The notes below the pieces were generated by a model. It searched no databases. It saw nothing but the letters and a program-made list of their open reading frames with translations, and was not told the DNA's origin. Source: Bacteroides intestinalis (GTDB taxonomy: Bacteria; Bacteroidota; Bacteroidia; Bacteroidales; Bacteroidaceae). Taken from it: a DNA stretch of 64,000 nt. The stretch covers positions 248,001 to 312,000 of the forward strand of contig NZ_QRZF01000001.1 of NCBI RefSeq assembly GCF_003464595.1, written 5' to 3'. Shown here in pieces: positions 45,526 to 55,056 of the stretch. The position numbers and the translations under genes are program-made. How positions within the stretch are numbered: position 1 is the first letter of the stretch; each line of letters begins with the position of its first letter.

Positions 45526-46761
45526 TTATTTGCGTTCCGGTTGTTTCATTTCCAACGGTTTTTCTTTACGCAACATTTTACCGGCCTGACCTACCAACCA
45601 TAAATAATGGTCACTTCCGATCCCTTCTTCAATGGGCACAAATGTACTGGCACCAACAGGAACTTTCTTAGCACACTTAAAGATGGCTGTACCCTCGTCT
45701 ATTTCATCAAACATGGCTACATAAATCATCTCAGCCCCTTCCTTGATAGCACCGGATAACTGTTTCCAGAGGAACGAACCCTTATTGCGCGGTATTTGCA
45801 CACTATTCTCATGACCTTTCATGTTACGCCAGGAGAAGCCCGGAAAAGCCAGAGGAGCATAGTCTACTTTATTTTTCTTAGCCCAGGCAATATCATCTTT
45901 AATCAATTTCTGATAACGGGGATATGAATTCTCATTATAACGCCCCACAAACCACGGCATCACAACATCACACCGTTTTATCAATTCATGCAAGCGAGGG
46001 TCCGACTCGGTATCACCATTCAGTTCACGCCAATGTGTAGGTACTCCCAGCATTACACTAAACCCCTGTGCTTGCAGACCATTAATAATCTTTTCTGCTT
46101 CGTTCAGACCATAACGGCGACGGTCATTGAACCCTACACCCCAGATTGTAACCAGTGGCTTTCCGTTATGATACAGATAGGACGGGTTCTTAGCATGATC
46201 CTTTAAAGCATGGCGCTGAGCTATGTCGGCAATATCCTTTAGCAAAACCTCTTCATCACCGGGACGCATACCACTCAGATCATACATCACGCAAATGGCC
46301 CGTTCATACTTATTAGCAGCCTTCATAGCTGAATTCAGTACTACGTTGAAGTGATTCAATCCGCTCTTATTACGAATCTCGCCTACAAAGCGTTGCATAA
46401 AAACTCCATCCAGTCCGTACTCTTTCATCCATCTGAAGTGAGTATCCACCGTAGATTCATCATGCGAAGAGAAAGTATAAGCCGGAGTACCATCGGCAAA
46501 CCTGAATTCCGTCTTATACAGTTTCTTGTACTCCGACACTTCGGGCCAGAAATCAATCGTACAAGAACCGGGACGAAAACCGTCGTGCCCGGTATAGTGA
46601 TACCAACCACGGCCGGCACCGTCATCAGGGGCATTGAACCACCCCTGATAACCGGCCATCACCAATCCTTTGTACGAATTATACTGCTTGCCAGCAGCTT
46701 GTGCTGTAACACCTATTGAAAACAGCAAACATACAATAAACCAATTTATTCTTTTTACCAT
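45526..46761 (-). CDS. GH71/99-like protein (copy 3)
   Basis: A 411-residue exported protein (signal peptide 1-22, ending VTAQAAG). It shares all blocks with copies 1 and 2: YKGLVMAGYQGWF, YGLDGVFMQRFVG, ICVMYDLSGM, KPLVTIWGVGF, SVMLGVPTHWR, VMPWFVGRY and MFDEIDEGTAIF. The compact form without linker or insertion fits a periplasmic enzyme, unlike lipoprotein copy 2. It follows the GH95 gene by 25 bp in the same unit, over 18 kb from the other copies. Confidence 0.84.
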   Translation of the reverse strand: MVKRINWFIVCLLFSIGVTAQAAGKQYNSYKGLVMAGYQGWFNAPDDGAGRGWYHYTGHDGFRPGSCTIDFWPEVSEYKKLYKTEFRFADGTPAYTFSSHDESTVDTHFRWMKEYGLDGVFMQRFVGEIRNKSGLNHFNVVLNSAMKAANKYERAICVMYDLSGMRPGDEEVLLKDIADIAQRHALKDHAKNPSYLYHNGKPLVTIWGVGFNDRRRYGLNEAEKIINGLQAQGFSVMLGVPTHWRELNGDTESDPRLHELIKRCDVVMPWFVGRYNENSYPRYQKLIKDDIAWAKKNKVDYAPLAFPGFSWRNMKGHENSVQIPRNKGSFLWKQLSGAIKEGAEMIYVAMFDEIDEGTAIFKCAKKVPVGASTFVPIEEGIGSDHYLWLVGQAGKMLRKEKPLEMKQPERK

Positions 46762-46786
46762 AACCTATTCCATTTATATCACCTTT

Positions 46787-49216
46787 TTAAAAAGCTCTTT
46801 GCAATGTGTACTTTTCTCCCGGTCGAGTCTGTATATCATACTCATATATCCTGTACAAGATGGGGTACTGTGCCCTTAGTCCTTCGGCCACCAAGGGTTC
46901 CTTGATATCTCCACGTTTCATCAACGGGTTCGGATTATCACCTTTAGCCTCTTTCAGACCAGCACCTTCCAATGGTACATACGAACGTATACGCAGGTTT
47001 CCACCGATACGTGAAGTTACAGTAGCCGTCGTCAGTTCACCGCCATCCCAGTCCATATCAACTTCGAAAGCGCCACGTGCCACCAAACCTTTCACACTAC
47101 CTTTGTTCCATGCCGTGGGCAGGGCAGGCAACAGGTGCAGAGCTTCATCATGGCTTTGAAGCAACATTTCGGCCACGCCTGCCGTGAAACCGAAGTTTCC
47201 GTCAATCTGGAAAGGCGGATGTGCATCGAACATATTCGGATAAGTACGTCCGTCAGGATTATCCTTCTCCACCAACTTCAGCATATTTTTGATAATCGTA
47301 TACGCATGATCCCCGTCGAGCAAGCGTGCCCAAAGATTGATTTTCCAACCGATGGACCACCCCGTAGCCATATCACCCCGATAGAGGAGCGAACGCTTGG
47401 CGGCCTGGAAAAGCTGCGGATGGGCATAAGGAGAAATCTGATTACTTGGGTAAAGCCCGTACAGATGAGAGACGTGACGGTGATCATTATTCGGATCATC
47501 GACATCGGCAAGCCATTCCTGCAACTGGTTATGTTTACCTATCTGCATAGGAGGCAAGCGCTTGATCATGCCTTGCAGGCTATCGCAATACGATGTATGG
47601 CCGGGATATAACAACTTCGTGGCGGACAGTACCGAAGTCAGTGCATCCAGTACAATCTGAGTGTCCATGGTACATCCGGCGGTCAGCATGGTTCCCGTTC
47701 CCGGAGGACCTTGCTCGGGAGACATGGACGGCGCACAAACCATCCAACCGTACTTAGGATGTTCTACCAGGAAATCGAGGAAGAAATCGGCTGCCCCTTT
47801 CAAAGCCGGATAAGCAGTCTGCAAGAAGGCCTGGTCACCCGTATAAAGATAATGTTGCCACAAGTGCTGACTGAGCCACGCACCGCCCAAAGGCCAAACA
47901 TACGAAGCACCATCCACCGGACCGGCCATGCGCCACAAGTCCGTATTATGATGCACCGTCCAGCCCCGACAATCGTACAAGGTACACGCAGTTCCTTGTG
48001 CCGACTCGGACAATTCTTTCACCATTTGGAAAAGAGGTTGATGCATTTCCGGCAAATTGGTTACTTCTGCCGGCCAGTAGTTCATCTCTGTATTGATATT
48101 GATGGTATATTTTCCATCCCACGGAGCCAGCAATTCATGATTCCAGATGCCTTGCAAACCTGCAGGTTGCCCACCGGGTTGTGAAGAAGAGATAAGCAAA
48201 TAACGTCCGAACTGGAACATCAGGGCTACCAATCCCAGGTCTTTTCCCTCGTTAAAGTGCTTAATGCGGTAAGAAGTTTCTTCCTTGCTGGAAGCACCTA
48301 CATTCAGCGAAACACGTCCGAACAGCTTTTGATAAGCCTCCTCGTGAGCAGCAAGGGCTTGTGCATAGGGGCGTTTCATGGCCTGCGACAAGAACTCTGT
48401 TGCACGGCGGGTTTCATTGGCACTTACATCTTTATAATTGACAAAGTTGGTGGCAGCGGTTACATAGATCACTGCTGCGTCTGCTCCTTTCACTTCGATG
48501 CAGTCGTTGGTGACGTTGACTTTGCCTTTCTCGGCCTTTATCTGCGTACGGGTTTCAAAGCGGATGGCACCCGGAATGCCTTCGTGTGCAGAGCCATGTC
48601 CGGACAGCAGCAGGCTTTTACCGTTCTTTTTTATTTCGTATTCTTTGTACGGAGTGCTATATCGAGTGGTAAAATTGACTGCTCCCGGTTTGTCGGCTTC
48701 GATACGCACAATCAGAGCATTATCTGCCAAGGATGTAAACATGGTACGGATATAGTTTACTTCACCTATTTTATAGCGTACGGAGGCTATTGCCTTCTCC
48801 AAATCCAGTTCCCTGCGATAATCGGAATAGTCGGCGTGTCCATCAAATTCCAGCATCAGGCTACCAATGGTTTGAAATGGCATGCCGTGTTGTCCGGTAA
48901 AGAAGTTGTCGGCAATCATTTTTTCAGCTTCCTTCTCACGTCCGGAGAAAAGCAACTCCCTAACTGTGGGCAATACACCGAGTGCTTTCGGACTATCATT
49001 CCGGTGCGGACCACCACCCCAAACAGTCTCTTCATTCAACTGTATCTGCTCGTTAACTACTCCGCCATAGACCATGGCGCCTAAACGCGAATTACCCAGA
49101 GGTAATGCTTCAGTCCATACTTTAGCCGGTTGCTTGTACCACAGCTTCAGATCGTCAGCTTTGGCCATCACACAGCAAGCACACAGCAAGCACAGACTTA
49201 TTAAACGGTTTTTCAT
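46787..49216 (-). CDS. GH95 alpha-L-fucosidase/alpha-L-galactosidase
   Basis: The start is placed at ATG 49216 ([18 protein letters not shown]), giving 809 residues and a clean signal peptide; the upstream 10 residues overlap promoter sequence. Typical GH95 blocks are present: [52 protein letters not shown] followed by [39 protein letters not shown] and [15 protein letters not shown]. All presumed catalytic positions (two Asn, Glu, Asp) are kept, unlike the GH95-like protein at 9875-12247. First gene of a two-gene unit with GH71/99-like copy 3. Confidence 0.94.
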   Translation of the reverse strand: MKNRLISLCLLCACCVMAKADDLKLWYKQPAKVWTEALPLGNSRLGAMVYGGVVNEQIQLNEETVWGGGPHRNDSPKALGVLPTVRELLFSGREKEAEKMIADNFFTGQHGMPFQTIGSLMLEFDGHADYSDYRRELDLEKAIASVRYKIGEVNYIRTMFTSLADNALIVRIEADKPGAVNFTTRYSTPYKEYEIKKNGKSLLLSGHGSAHEGIPGAIRFETRTQIKAEKGKVNVTNDCIEVKGADAAVIYVTAATNFVNYKDVSANETRRATEFLSQAMKRPYAQALAAHEEAYQKLFGRVSLNVGASSKEETSYRIKHFNEGKDLGLVALMFQFGRYLLISSSQPGGQPAGLQGIWNHELLAPWDGKYTININTEMNYWPAEVTNLPEMHQPLFQMVKELSESAQGTACTLYDCRGWTVHHNTDLWRMAGPVDGASYVWPLGGAWLSQHLWQHYLYTGDQAFLQTAYPALKGAADFFLDFLVEHPKYGWMVCAPSMSPEQGPPGTGTMLTAGCTMDTQIVLDALTSVLSATKLLYPGHTSYCDSLQGMIKRLPPMQIGKHNQLQEWLADVDDPNNDHRHVSHLYGLYPSNQISPYAHPQLFQAAKRSLLYRGDMATGWSIGWKINLWARLLDGDHAYTIIKNMLKLVEKDNPDGRTYPNMFDAHPPFQIDGNFGFTAGVAEMLLQSHDEALHLLPALPTAWNKGSVKGLVARGAFEVDMDWDGGELTTATVTSRIGGNLRIRSYVPLEGAGLKEAKGDNPNPLMKRGDIKEPLVAEGLRAQYPILYRIYEYDIQTRPGEKYTLQRAF

Positions 49217-49243
49217 GATTCTTAAATTTACATTTTCCAGATG

Positions 49244-49311
49244 CAAAGAAAAGCGTATCTCATTAATAAAATCGATTAAAATGCATTAATATCGACTTAA
49301 AATTATATTAA
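49244..49311 (-). promoter_or_regulatory. Promoter of the GH95 operon with 11-bp TTAA array
   Basis: A degenerate -7 box TTTCTTTG lies on the minus strand at 49244-49251. TTAA cores lie at 49263, 49276, 49286, 49297 and 49308, that is 12, 25, 35, 46 and 57 bases upstream. Together with the GH3-operon promoter it shares TTTTATTAA just before the -7 region. Confidence 0.7.
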
Positions 49312-49494
49312 TGCATATCGGACGATGAAATTTACTCAAAATGGAAAAGGAAGGAATAAAAGAGTGATAAGGTGGTAGGGTGATAGAGTGATAAAGTGGC
49401 TGCGCTATATATCGCAGGGATTTGTCAGAATTTATCAATAGCAAGATGAACTTTTGTAACTTTCTGATTATCAACATCGTTAAACCATACCCTA

Positions 49495-49582
49495 TTCAGT
49501 ATACGACTGAACTCTATTAAGTATACGACTGAATGGCATTCACTATACGACTGAATTAGGTTCAGTATACGACTATTTTAGA
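49495..49582. repeat. Four tandem 22-bp repeats with dyad core (TATACGACT array)
   Basis: Units begin at 49495, 49517, 49539 and 49561, exactly 22 bp apart, each containing TATACGACT. Unit 1 has a perfect dyad TTCAGT-N5-ACTGAA; units 2-4 keep it with one to three changes. The regular two-turn spacing and dyad look like an array of protein-binding sites. It lies about 160 bp upstream of the proA promoter and 185 bp upstream of the GH95 array. Confidence 0.85.
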
Positions 49583-49739
49583 TATATATATCATTTGTAA
49601 ATAATATGCACCGCTATCCTGTTTTTTTAGTTCATAACCCGATAAAAATGAGAAAATGATATATAGAGCCTTGTCATCCCCTCCTTTCTCTACACATTCT
49701 TTTTCAAAGAGATAAAGCAGGCATTCCCAATATAATTAC

Positions 49740-49747
49740 TACATTTG
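49740..49747 (+). promoter_or_regulatory. -7 box of proA
   Basis: TACATTTG is a perfect TAnnTTTG box 32 bp before the proA ATG. No clear -33 TTTG is present at the expected distance. Confidence 0.6.
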
Positions 49748-49779
49748 CAGAATAATCAACTACAAAAAGTACAAAGAAG

Positions 49780-51027
49780 ATGGACTTAAACAGAGTATTT
49801 GCCACCGTGCAGGAAGCCAGTAGGGAATTGCTGTCGTTAAGCGACCGGGAAATCAATCAGATACTGCTGGCTGTAGCGGATGCCGCCTTGGCAAAGTCAG
49901 ACTTTATTCTTGCAGAAAACAAGAAAGACCTGGAAAGGATGGACCCTAAAGATCCGAAGTACGACCGACTGAAATTAACCGCCGAACGCCTTCAAGGCAT
50001 CGCCGCGGATACACGCAACGTAGCTACCCTCCCCTCTCCCGTAGGGCATATACTGAAGGAGAATACACACCCCAAAGGAATGAAACTTAAAAAAACAAGT
50101 GTTCCATTCGGTGTTATCGGCATCATATACGAGGCTCGTCCGAACGTTAGTTTCGACGTATTCGCACTTTGTCTGAAAAGTGGCAATGCCTGCATATTGA
50201 AAGGCGGTAGCGATGCTGACTACTCCAACCGGGCTATTATTAGCGTAATACACGAAGTTTTGGAACGTTTCCAAGTCAACCCTCATCTCGTAGAATTATT
50301 GCCTGCCGACAGGGAAGCAACAGCCGAACTGCTAAATGCAAGGGGCTATGTGGATTTGCTTATTCCCCGTGGCAGCAGTAGCCTCATCAACTTTGTGCGT
50401 CAGAATGCTACCATACCGGTTATTGAAACAGGTGCAGGTATTTGCCATACATTCTTCGACCGCTATGGTGATGTGGAAAAAGGTGCTGCCATTATCAACA
50501 ATGCCAAAACCCGTCGCGTCAGTGTATGCAACGCTTTAGATTGCCTGCTGATTGATGAAGAGCGCCTCAGTGACCTGCCGGTACTTTGTGCTCCGTTGCC
50601 AGATAGCCATGTGATAATCTACGCAGATACACATGCATACAACGCCCTGAAAGGCAGCTATCCCACCGATTTACTGAAAGAAGCTACGGAAGAAGATTTT
50701 GGAACGGAATTTCTGGATTACAAAATGTCCATCAAAACCGTCCAGTCTATCGGCGAAGCCATAGTACATATCCAAAAATACGGCTCCAAGCATAGCGAAT
50801 GTATCGTAACGAATGATAAAGCTCATGCCGAACAGTTCTGCCGTGATGTGGATGCCGCCTGTGTGTATGTCAACGTACCAACGTCCTTCACGGACGGAGC
50901 ACAGTTTGGACTGGGTGCCGAGATCGGTATCAGTACACAGAAACTTCACGCCCGCGGTCCGATGGCGTTGGAAGAGCTCACCACATATAAATGGATTATC
51001 GAAGGCGAAGGACAGATAAGAGAGTGA
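49780..51027 (+). CDS. proA: Gamma-glutamyl phosphate reductase
   Basis: A 415-residue cytoplasmic enzyme that reduces gamma-glutamyl phosphate with NADPH to glutamate semialdehyde, the second step of proline synthesis. Family blocks: [46 protein letters not shown] and [19 protein letters not shown], the last with the catalytic Cys in VCNALD. It ends with [20 protein letters not shown]. Length is normal. No proB is adjacent; the next gene, 66 bp on, is argF', so the unit joins proline and arginine synthesis. Confidence 0.97.
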   Translation: MDLNRVFATVQEASRELLSLSDREINQILLAVADAALAKSDFILAENKKDLERMDPKDPKYDRLKLTAERLQGIAADTRNVATLPSPVGHILKENTHPKGMKLKKTSVPFGVIGIIYEARPNVSFDVFALCLKSGNACILKGGSDADYSNRAIISVIHEVLERFQVNPHLVELLPADREATAELLNARGYVDLLIPRGSSSLINFVRQNATIPVIETGAGICHTFFDRYGDVEKGAAIINNAKTRRVSVCNALDCLLIDEERLSDLPVLCAPLPDSHVIIYADTHAYNALKGSYPTDLLKEATEEDFGTEFLDYKMSIKTVQSIGEAIVHIQKYGSKHSECIVTNDKAHAEQFCRDVDAACVYVNVPTSFTDGAQFGLGAEIGISTQKLHARGPMALEELTTYKWIIEGEGQIRE

Positions 51028-51093
51028 TAAGTGGTAGAGTGATAAGTGATTAGCCAAAGCCCCACTATAAATTATAAATCATAAATATATAAG

Positions 51094-52047
51094 ATGAAGA
51101 AGTTTACTTGTGTGCAGGACATCGGAAATCTGAAAGCTGCACTGGATGAAGCATTTGAGATTAAGAAAGACCGTTTCAAATACGTAGAGTTAGGACGAAA
51201 CAAGACGTTGATGATGATATTCTTCAACTCAAGCCTGCGTACCCGCCTCAGCACGCAGAAAGCTGCAACAAACCTGGGTATGAATGTTATCGTACTGGAC
51301 ATCAACCAGGGAGCATGGAAACTGGAAACGGAATGCGGAGTCATTATGGACGGCGACAAACCGGAGCACCTGCTGGAAGCTATCCCCGTAATGGGTTGCT
51401 ATTGCGACATCATCGGTGTACGCTCTTTCGCACGATTCGAGAATAAAGAAGATGATTACAACGAAATCATCATAAACCAGTTCATTAAATATTCCGGACG
51501 CCCTGTATTTTCAATGGAAGCAGCTACACGCCATCCATTGCAAAGTTTTGCTGACCTCATCACTATTGAAGAATACAAGAAAACGGCACGTCCCAAAGTA
51601 GTAATGACCTGGGCGCCGCATCCGCGTCCATTGCCACAAGCCGTGCCCAACTCATTTGCAGAGTGGATGAATGCTACTGATTACGATTTCGTCATCACTC
51701 ATCCCGAAGGCTACGAACTCGACCCGCAATTTGTAGGACATGCCCGCGTAGAATACGATCAGATGAAAGCATTCGAAGGTGCAGACTTCATCTATGCCAA
51801 GAACTGGGCTGCCTACGCCGGCGATAATTACGGACAAATTCTAAGTAAGGACCGCGAATGGACAGTAAGTGATCGTCAAATGGCTGTAACCAACAACGCC
51901 TACTTCATGCACTGCCTGCCTGTACGCCGTAATATGATTGTAACGGATGATGTCATCGAAAGCCCTCAATCCATTGTAATCCCCGAAGCCGCCAACCGTG
52001 AAATATCGGCTACAGTAGTATTGAAAAGACTACTCGAGTCACTTTAA
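51094..52047 (+). CDS. argF': N-succinylornithine carbamoyltransferase (ArgF')
   Basis: A 317-residue cytoplasmic transferase of the Bacteroides arginine pathway, which carbamoylates an N-acylated ornithine. The carbamoyl-phosphate motif is SSLRTR (46-51) and the C-terminal motif HCLPVRR. Residue 90 is Pro (DGDKPEHL). In this family Pro at this position marks N-succinylornithine enzymes such as that of B. fragilis, while Glu marks N-acetylornithine enzymes, so the succinyl substrate is favoured. The Shine-Dalgarno is not strong; the leader is an AT-rich tract. A strong terminator follows at 52084-52133. Confidence 0.93.
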   Translation: MKKFTCVQDIGNLKAALDEAFEIKKDRFKYVELGRNKTLMMIFFNSSLRTRLSTQKAATNLGMNVIVLDINQGAWKLETECGVIMDGDKPEHLLEAIPVMGCYCDIIGVRSFARFENKEDDYNEIIINQFIKYSGRPVFSMEAATRHPLQSFADLITIEEYKKTARPKVVMTWAPHPRPLPQAVPNSFAEWMNATDYDFVITHPEGYELDPQFVGHARVEYDQMKAFEGADFIYAKNWAAYAGDNYGQILSKDREWTVSDRQMAVTNNAYFMHCLPVRRNMIVTDDVIESPQSIVIPEAANREISATVVLKRLLESL

Positions 52048-52083
52048 AAAGTGATCCGGACAGCGGACATTGAACTATTATAT

Positions 52084-52133
52084 AAATTTCGCCTTAGTTT
52101 GTCTTACACTCTAAGGCGAAATTTGTATTTTTG
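52084..52133 (+). terminator. Strong terminator after argF'
   Basis: AAATTTCGCCTTAG (52084-52097) and its perfect 14-base complement (52111-52124) form a hairpin with a 13-base loop, followed by gtatttttg. It cleanly separates argF' from the next promoter. Confidence 0.88.
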
Positions 52134-52185
52134 CTCAAAAAGCAAAGATAAGCTGCACCTCAACATTAAAAATAAGCAAGCTTAT

Positions 52186-52216
52186 TTTGTACTGCTTTCG
52201 GTTTACATTATCTTTG
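52186..52216 (+). promoter_or_regulatory. Promoter of the PASTA-domain gene
   Basis: TTTG at 52186-52189, a 19-bp gap and TATCTTTG at 52209-52216 match the Bacteroides consensus at both boxes. The ATG at 52238 is 22 bp downstream. Confidence 0.82.
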
Positions 52217-52237
52217 CCCCAAATAACGCTAAGGATT

Positions 52238-52879
52238 ATGACAATAAAAGAGTTTTTTTCTTTCCGACAGAATAAATTTTTCTGGGTAAACCTGATCGCA
52301 ATGATCGTTGTGGTTGCCCTTGTACTGTTTGGAGTTTTGAAGGGACTGGATATATATACCCGTCACGGCGAAGCGGTAGTAGTGCCCAATGTAAAAGGCA
52401 TGGGAGTGACTGAAGCCGAGAAAATATTCCGCAACCAAGGGCTGACCTGTATTGTTTCCGACTCCAGCTACGTAAAGAACTTACCCGCCGGATGCATCCT
52501 CGAACATAGTCCTGCTGCCGGACAGAAGGTAAAAGAAGGACGTACCATCTATCTGACAATAAATACACTGAATGTGCCTTTACAAATCGTTCCCGATGTA
52601 GCAGATAATAGTTCCATGCGTCAAGCGCAGGCACGCTTATTAGCTACCGGTTTCAAGCTAGCCGAGAACCAATACATACCCGGTGAAAAAGATTGGGTAT
52701 ATGGTGTGAAGTACCAAGGACGTACACTGACCAATGGCGAGAAAGTTCCCGTAGGTTCCACACTAACCTTAATAGTAGGGGATGGCGGAGCCTTAGCTCA
52801 AGAGGCAGATTCTACAAATACGGAAACCACAGGTACTGTTTCTTCCGGTGATTCTGCCACTGATGACTCTTGGTTCTAA
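52238..52879 (+). CDS. PASTA-domain membrane protein
   Basis: The start is placed at ATG 52238 (MTIKEFFSFRQNKFFW), 213 residues; the open frame upstream runs into the promoter. A single N-terminal membrane helix (about 16-36) places the rest in the periplasm. PASTA repeats follow: VPNVKGMGVTEAEKIFRNQG, a second from IVPDVADNSSMRQAQARLLA, and a degenerate third part ending in VPVGSTLTLIVGDGG. PASTA domains bind peptidoglycan or beta-lactam-like ligands, but no kinase or penicillin-binding domain is attached. It heads a cluster with the pseudouridine synthase and ddl, consistent with a cell-wall link. Confidence 0.9.
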   Translation: MTIKEFFSFRQNKFFWVNLIAMIVVVALVLFGVLKGLDIYTRHGEAVVVPNVKGMGVTEAEKIFRNQGLTCIVSDSSYVKNLPAGCILEHSPAAGQKVKEGRTIYLTINTLNVPLQIVPDVADNSSMRQAQARLLATGFKLAENQYIPGEKDWVYGVKYQGRTLTNGEKVPVGSTLTLIVGDGGALAQEADSTNTETTGTVSSGDSATDDSWF

Positions 52880-52938
52880 ACATAATATTCGGGGAATAAG
52901 CGACTTTCAATCATAATAACACATAGAAAAAACGAGGA

Positions 52939-54012
52939 ATGATAGAAGAATTGCCGGATGACATAACGATTGATGATGACCTGGACGACGTAGAACCTGT
53001 CGGTGATGAGGCACAACTCTATGAGCACTTCCGTGTGGTAGTGGACAGGGGACAGGAAATGATGCGCGTAGACAAATACCTCTTCGATCGTCTGACAAAT
53101 GCTTCACGCAACCGCATTCAGAAATCAGCAGAAGCAGGTTTTGTAATGGCTAACAACAAGCCTGTCAAAAGCAGCTACAAGGTAAAGCCTATGGACGTCA
53201 TTACCATTATGATGGACCGTCCACGCTATGAAAATGAGGTCATTCCCGAAGACATCCCACTCAATATTGTTTATGAGGATAAACACCTCATGATAGTGAA
53301 TAAACCTGCCGGACTTGTTGTGCATCCGGGGCACGGTAACTACCACGGAACTCTGGTGAACGCCATAGCCTGGCACATGAAAGATCATCCCGATTACGAT
53401 GCCAACGACCCGCATGTCGGTCTGGTGCACCGCATTGACAAAGATACTTCCGGTTTGCTCGTTATAGCAAAGACACCGGACGCTAAAACCAATCTCGGCA
53501 TACAGTTCTTCAACAAAACCACCAAACGACGTTATCGTGCATTGGTATGGGGAATCGTTGAACAGGACGAAGGAACCATTATAGGTAACATCGGCCGGAA
53601 TCCCAAAGACCGTATGCAGATGACCGTGTTGCCCGACGACCAAGGTAAACATGCCGTAACCCATTACCGGGTACTGGAGCGTCTGGGTTACGTCACCCTT
53701 GTGGAGTGTATTCTCGAAACAGGACGTACCCATCAGATACGTGTACATATGAAACACATCGGCCACGTACTCTTTAATGACGAGCGCTATGGCGGACACG
53801 AAATTCTGAAAGGTACTCATTTTAGTAAATACAAACAGTTTGTAAACAATTGCTTTGATACTTGTCCACGGCAGGCATTACACGCAATGACGTTGGGCTT
53901 TGTACATCCCGCCACCGGTGAGGAAATGTACTTCACTTCTGAAATGCCCGACGACATGACCCAGCTGATAGACAAATGGAGAAGCTATATCAGTAACAGA
54001 GATTTAGAATGA
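52939..54012 (+). CDS. RluA/RluD-family 23S rRNA pseudouridine synthase
   Basis: A 357-residue cytoplasmic enzyme. An acidic N-terminus (about 1-30) precedes an S4 RNA-binding domain (about 35-95, MRVDKYLFDRLTNASRNRIQKSAEAG). The catalytic domain has the active-site motif LVHRIDKDTSGLLVIAK with the essential Asp, NKPAGLVVHPGHGN, and the late motif ETGRTHQIRVHMKHIGHVL. The layout is that of RluD-type enzymes modifying 23S rRNA helix 69, though RluC-like targets are possible. Its stop overlaps the ddl start by 4 bp (ATGA). Confidence 0.94.
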   Translation: MIEELPDDITIDDDLDDVEPVGDEAQLYEHFRVVVDRGQEMMRVDKYLFDRLTNASRNRIQKSAEAGFVMANNKPVKSSYKVKPMDVITIMMDRPRYENEVIPEDIPLNIVYEDKHLMIVNKPAGLVVHPGHGNYHGTLVNAIAWHMKDHPDYDANDPHVGLVHRIDKDTSGLLVIAKTPDAKTNLGIQFFNKTTKRRYRALVWGIVEQDEGTIIGNIGRNPKDRMQMTVLPDDQGKHAVTHYRVLERLGYVTLVECILETGRTHQIRVHMKHIGHVLFNDERYGGHEILKGTHFSKYKQFVNNCFDTCPRQALHAMTLGFVHPATGEEMYFTSEMPDDMTQLIDKWRSYISNRDLE

Positions 54013-54983
54013 AACGCACGATTGCTATCGTTTGCGGAGGTGATACCTCCGAATTTCAGGTTTCCCTGCGCAGTGCGCAAGGAATCTATTCCTTTATCGA
54101 TAAGGAGAAGTATACATTATATATCGTCGAAATGCACGGACTCGACTGGCACGTGCAACTTCCTGACGGCAACAAAGCTCCCATCGACCGGAACGACTTC
54201 AGTTTTCAGGTAGATGGCAAGAAGGTGACATTTGACTTTGCCTATATCACCATTCATGGAACTCCGGGTGAGGACGGACGTTTACAAGGTTATTTCGACC
54301 TTCTTCATATACCTTATTCCTGTTGTGGTGTGCTGGCAGCCGCACTTACTTACGATAAGTTTGCGTGCAACCAATATCTCAAAGTATTCGGTGTGCGCAT
54401 TGCAGAGTCTTTAGTACTCCGTCAGGGACAGTCTATTTCCGATGAAGATGTAATAGAAAAGATTGGTTTGCCTTGTTTCATCAAGCCCAGCCTGGGTGGT
54501 TCCAGCTTTGGCGTAACAAAGGTGAAGACCAAAGAACAAATACAACCTGCCATTGTTAAGGCATTCAGTGAGGCACAGGAAGTCCTGGTGGAAGCCTTTA
54601 TGGAAGGTACGGAAGTAACCTGCGGCTGCTATAAGACAAAAAAGAATTCAGTAGTATTCCCTATTACGGAAGTAGTAACAGAAAATGAATTCTTCGACTA
54701 CGACGCCAAGTATAACGGACAGGTTTCTGAAATTACTCCCGCCCGTATCTCCGACGATTTGACTCACCGGATACAGACTTTGACTTCAGCCATCTATGAT
54801 ATCCTGGGAGCTTCCGGCATTATCCGAGTAGATTATATTATCACTGCCGGAGATAAAGTCAACCTGCTGGAAGTGAACACTACACCCGGAATGACAGCCA
54901 CCAGTTTTATACCCCAACAGGTACGTGCTGCAGGTTTAGACATTAAAGATGTAATGACTGATATAATTGAGAACCAGTTTTAG
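54009..54983 (+). CDS. ddl: D-alanine--D-alanine ligase
   Basis: A 324-residue ATP-grasp enzyme that joins two D-alanines for peptidoglycan precursor synthesis. Visible are the N-terminal CGGDTSEFQVSLRSA loop, HGTPGEDGRLQGYFDLL (substrate Glu/His region), the ATP-grasp part FIKPSLGGSSFGVTKVK, and the C-terminal INPALI-like end RVDYIITAGDKVNLLEVNTTPGMTATSFIPQQ. The length is normal. The 4-bp overlap with the pseudouridine synthase gene implies coupled translation. Confidence 0.96.
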   Translation: MKRTIAIVCGGDTSEFQVSLRSAQGIYSFIDKEKYTLYIVEMHGLDWHVQLPDGNKAPIDRNDFSFQVDGKKVTFDFAYITIHGTPGEDGRLQGYFDLLHIPYSCCGVLAAALTYDKFACNQYLKVFGVRIAESLVLRQGQSISDEDVIEKIGLPCFIKPSLGGSSFGVTKVKTKEQIQPAIVKAFSEAQEVLVEAFMEGTEVTCGCYKTKKNSVVFPITEVVTENEFFDYDAKYNGQVSEITPARISDDLTHRIQTLTSAIYDILGASGIIRVDYIITAGDKVNLLEVNTTPGMTATSFIPQQVRAAGLDIKDVMTDIIENQF

Positions 54984-55056
54984 TGACTAAGGGTTAATGA
55001 TTAGTGATTGGCACTCAGCTGCTTCACTATTCACAACCAACTAAACGTTAATCATT

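Larger units (their letters stand above)
49217..49779. other. Gene-free stretch between GH95 and proA: two promoters and a 22-bp repeat array
   Basis: This 563-bp divergent gap contains the GH95 promoter with TTAA array (49244-49311), a stretch with repeated gtgataragtgg-like words (49362-49400), the four-unit 22-bp array (49495-49582) and the proA -7 box (49740-49747). No gene was found. Confidence 0.65.

Noticed and set aside
49495..49582. Possible CRISPR array
   Set aside because: Units are 22 bp head-to-tail without spacers, only four copies, and no cas genes are present.
52084..52133. Riboswitch or leader structure for the PASTA gene
   Set aside because: The hairpin with T-run lies upstream of a full consensus promoter, so it is a terminator of argF'.
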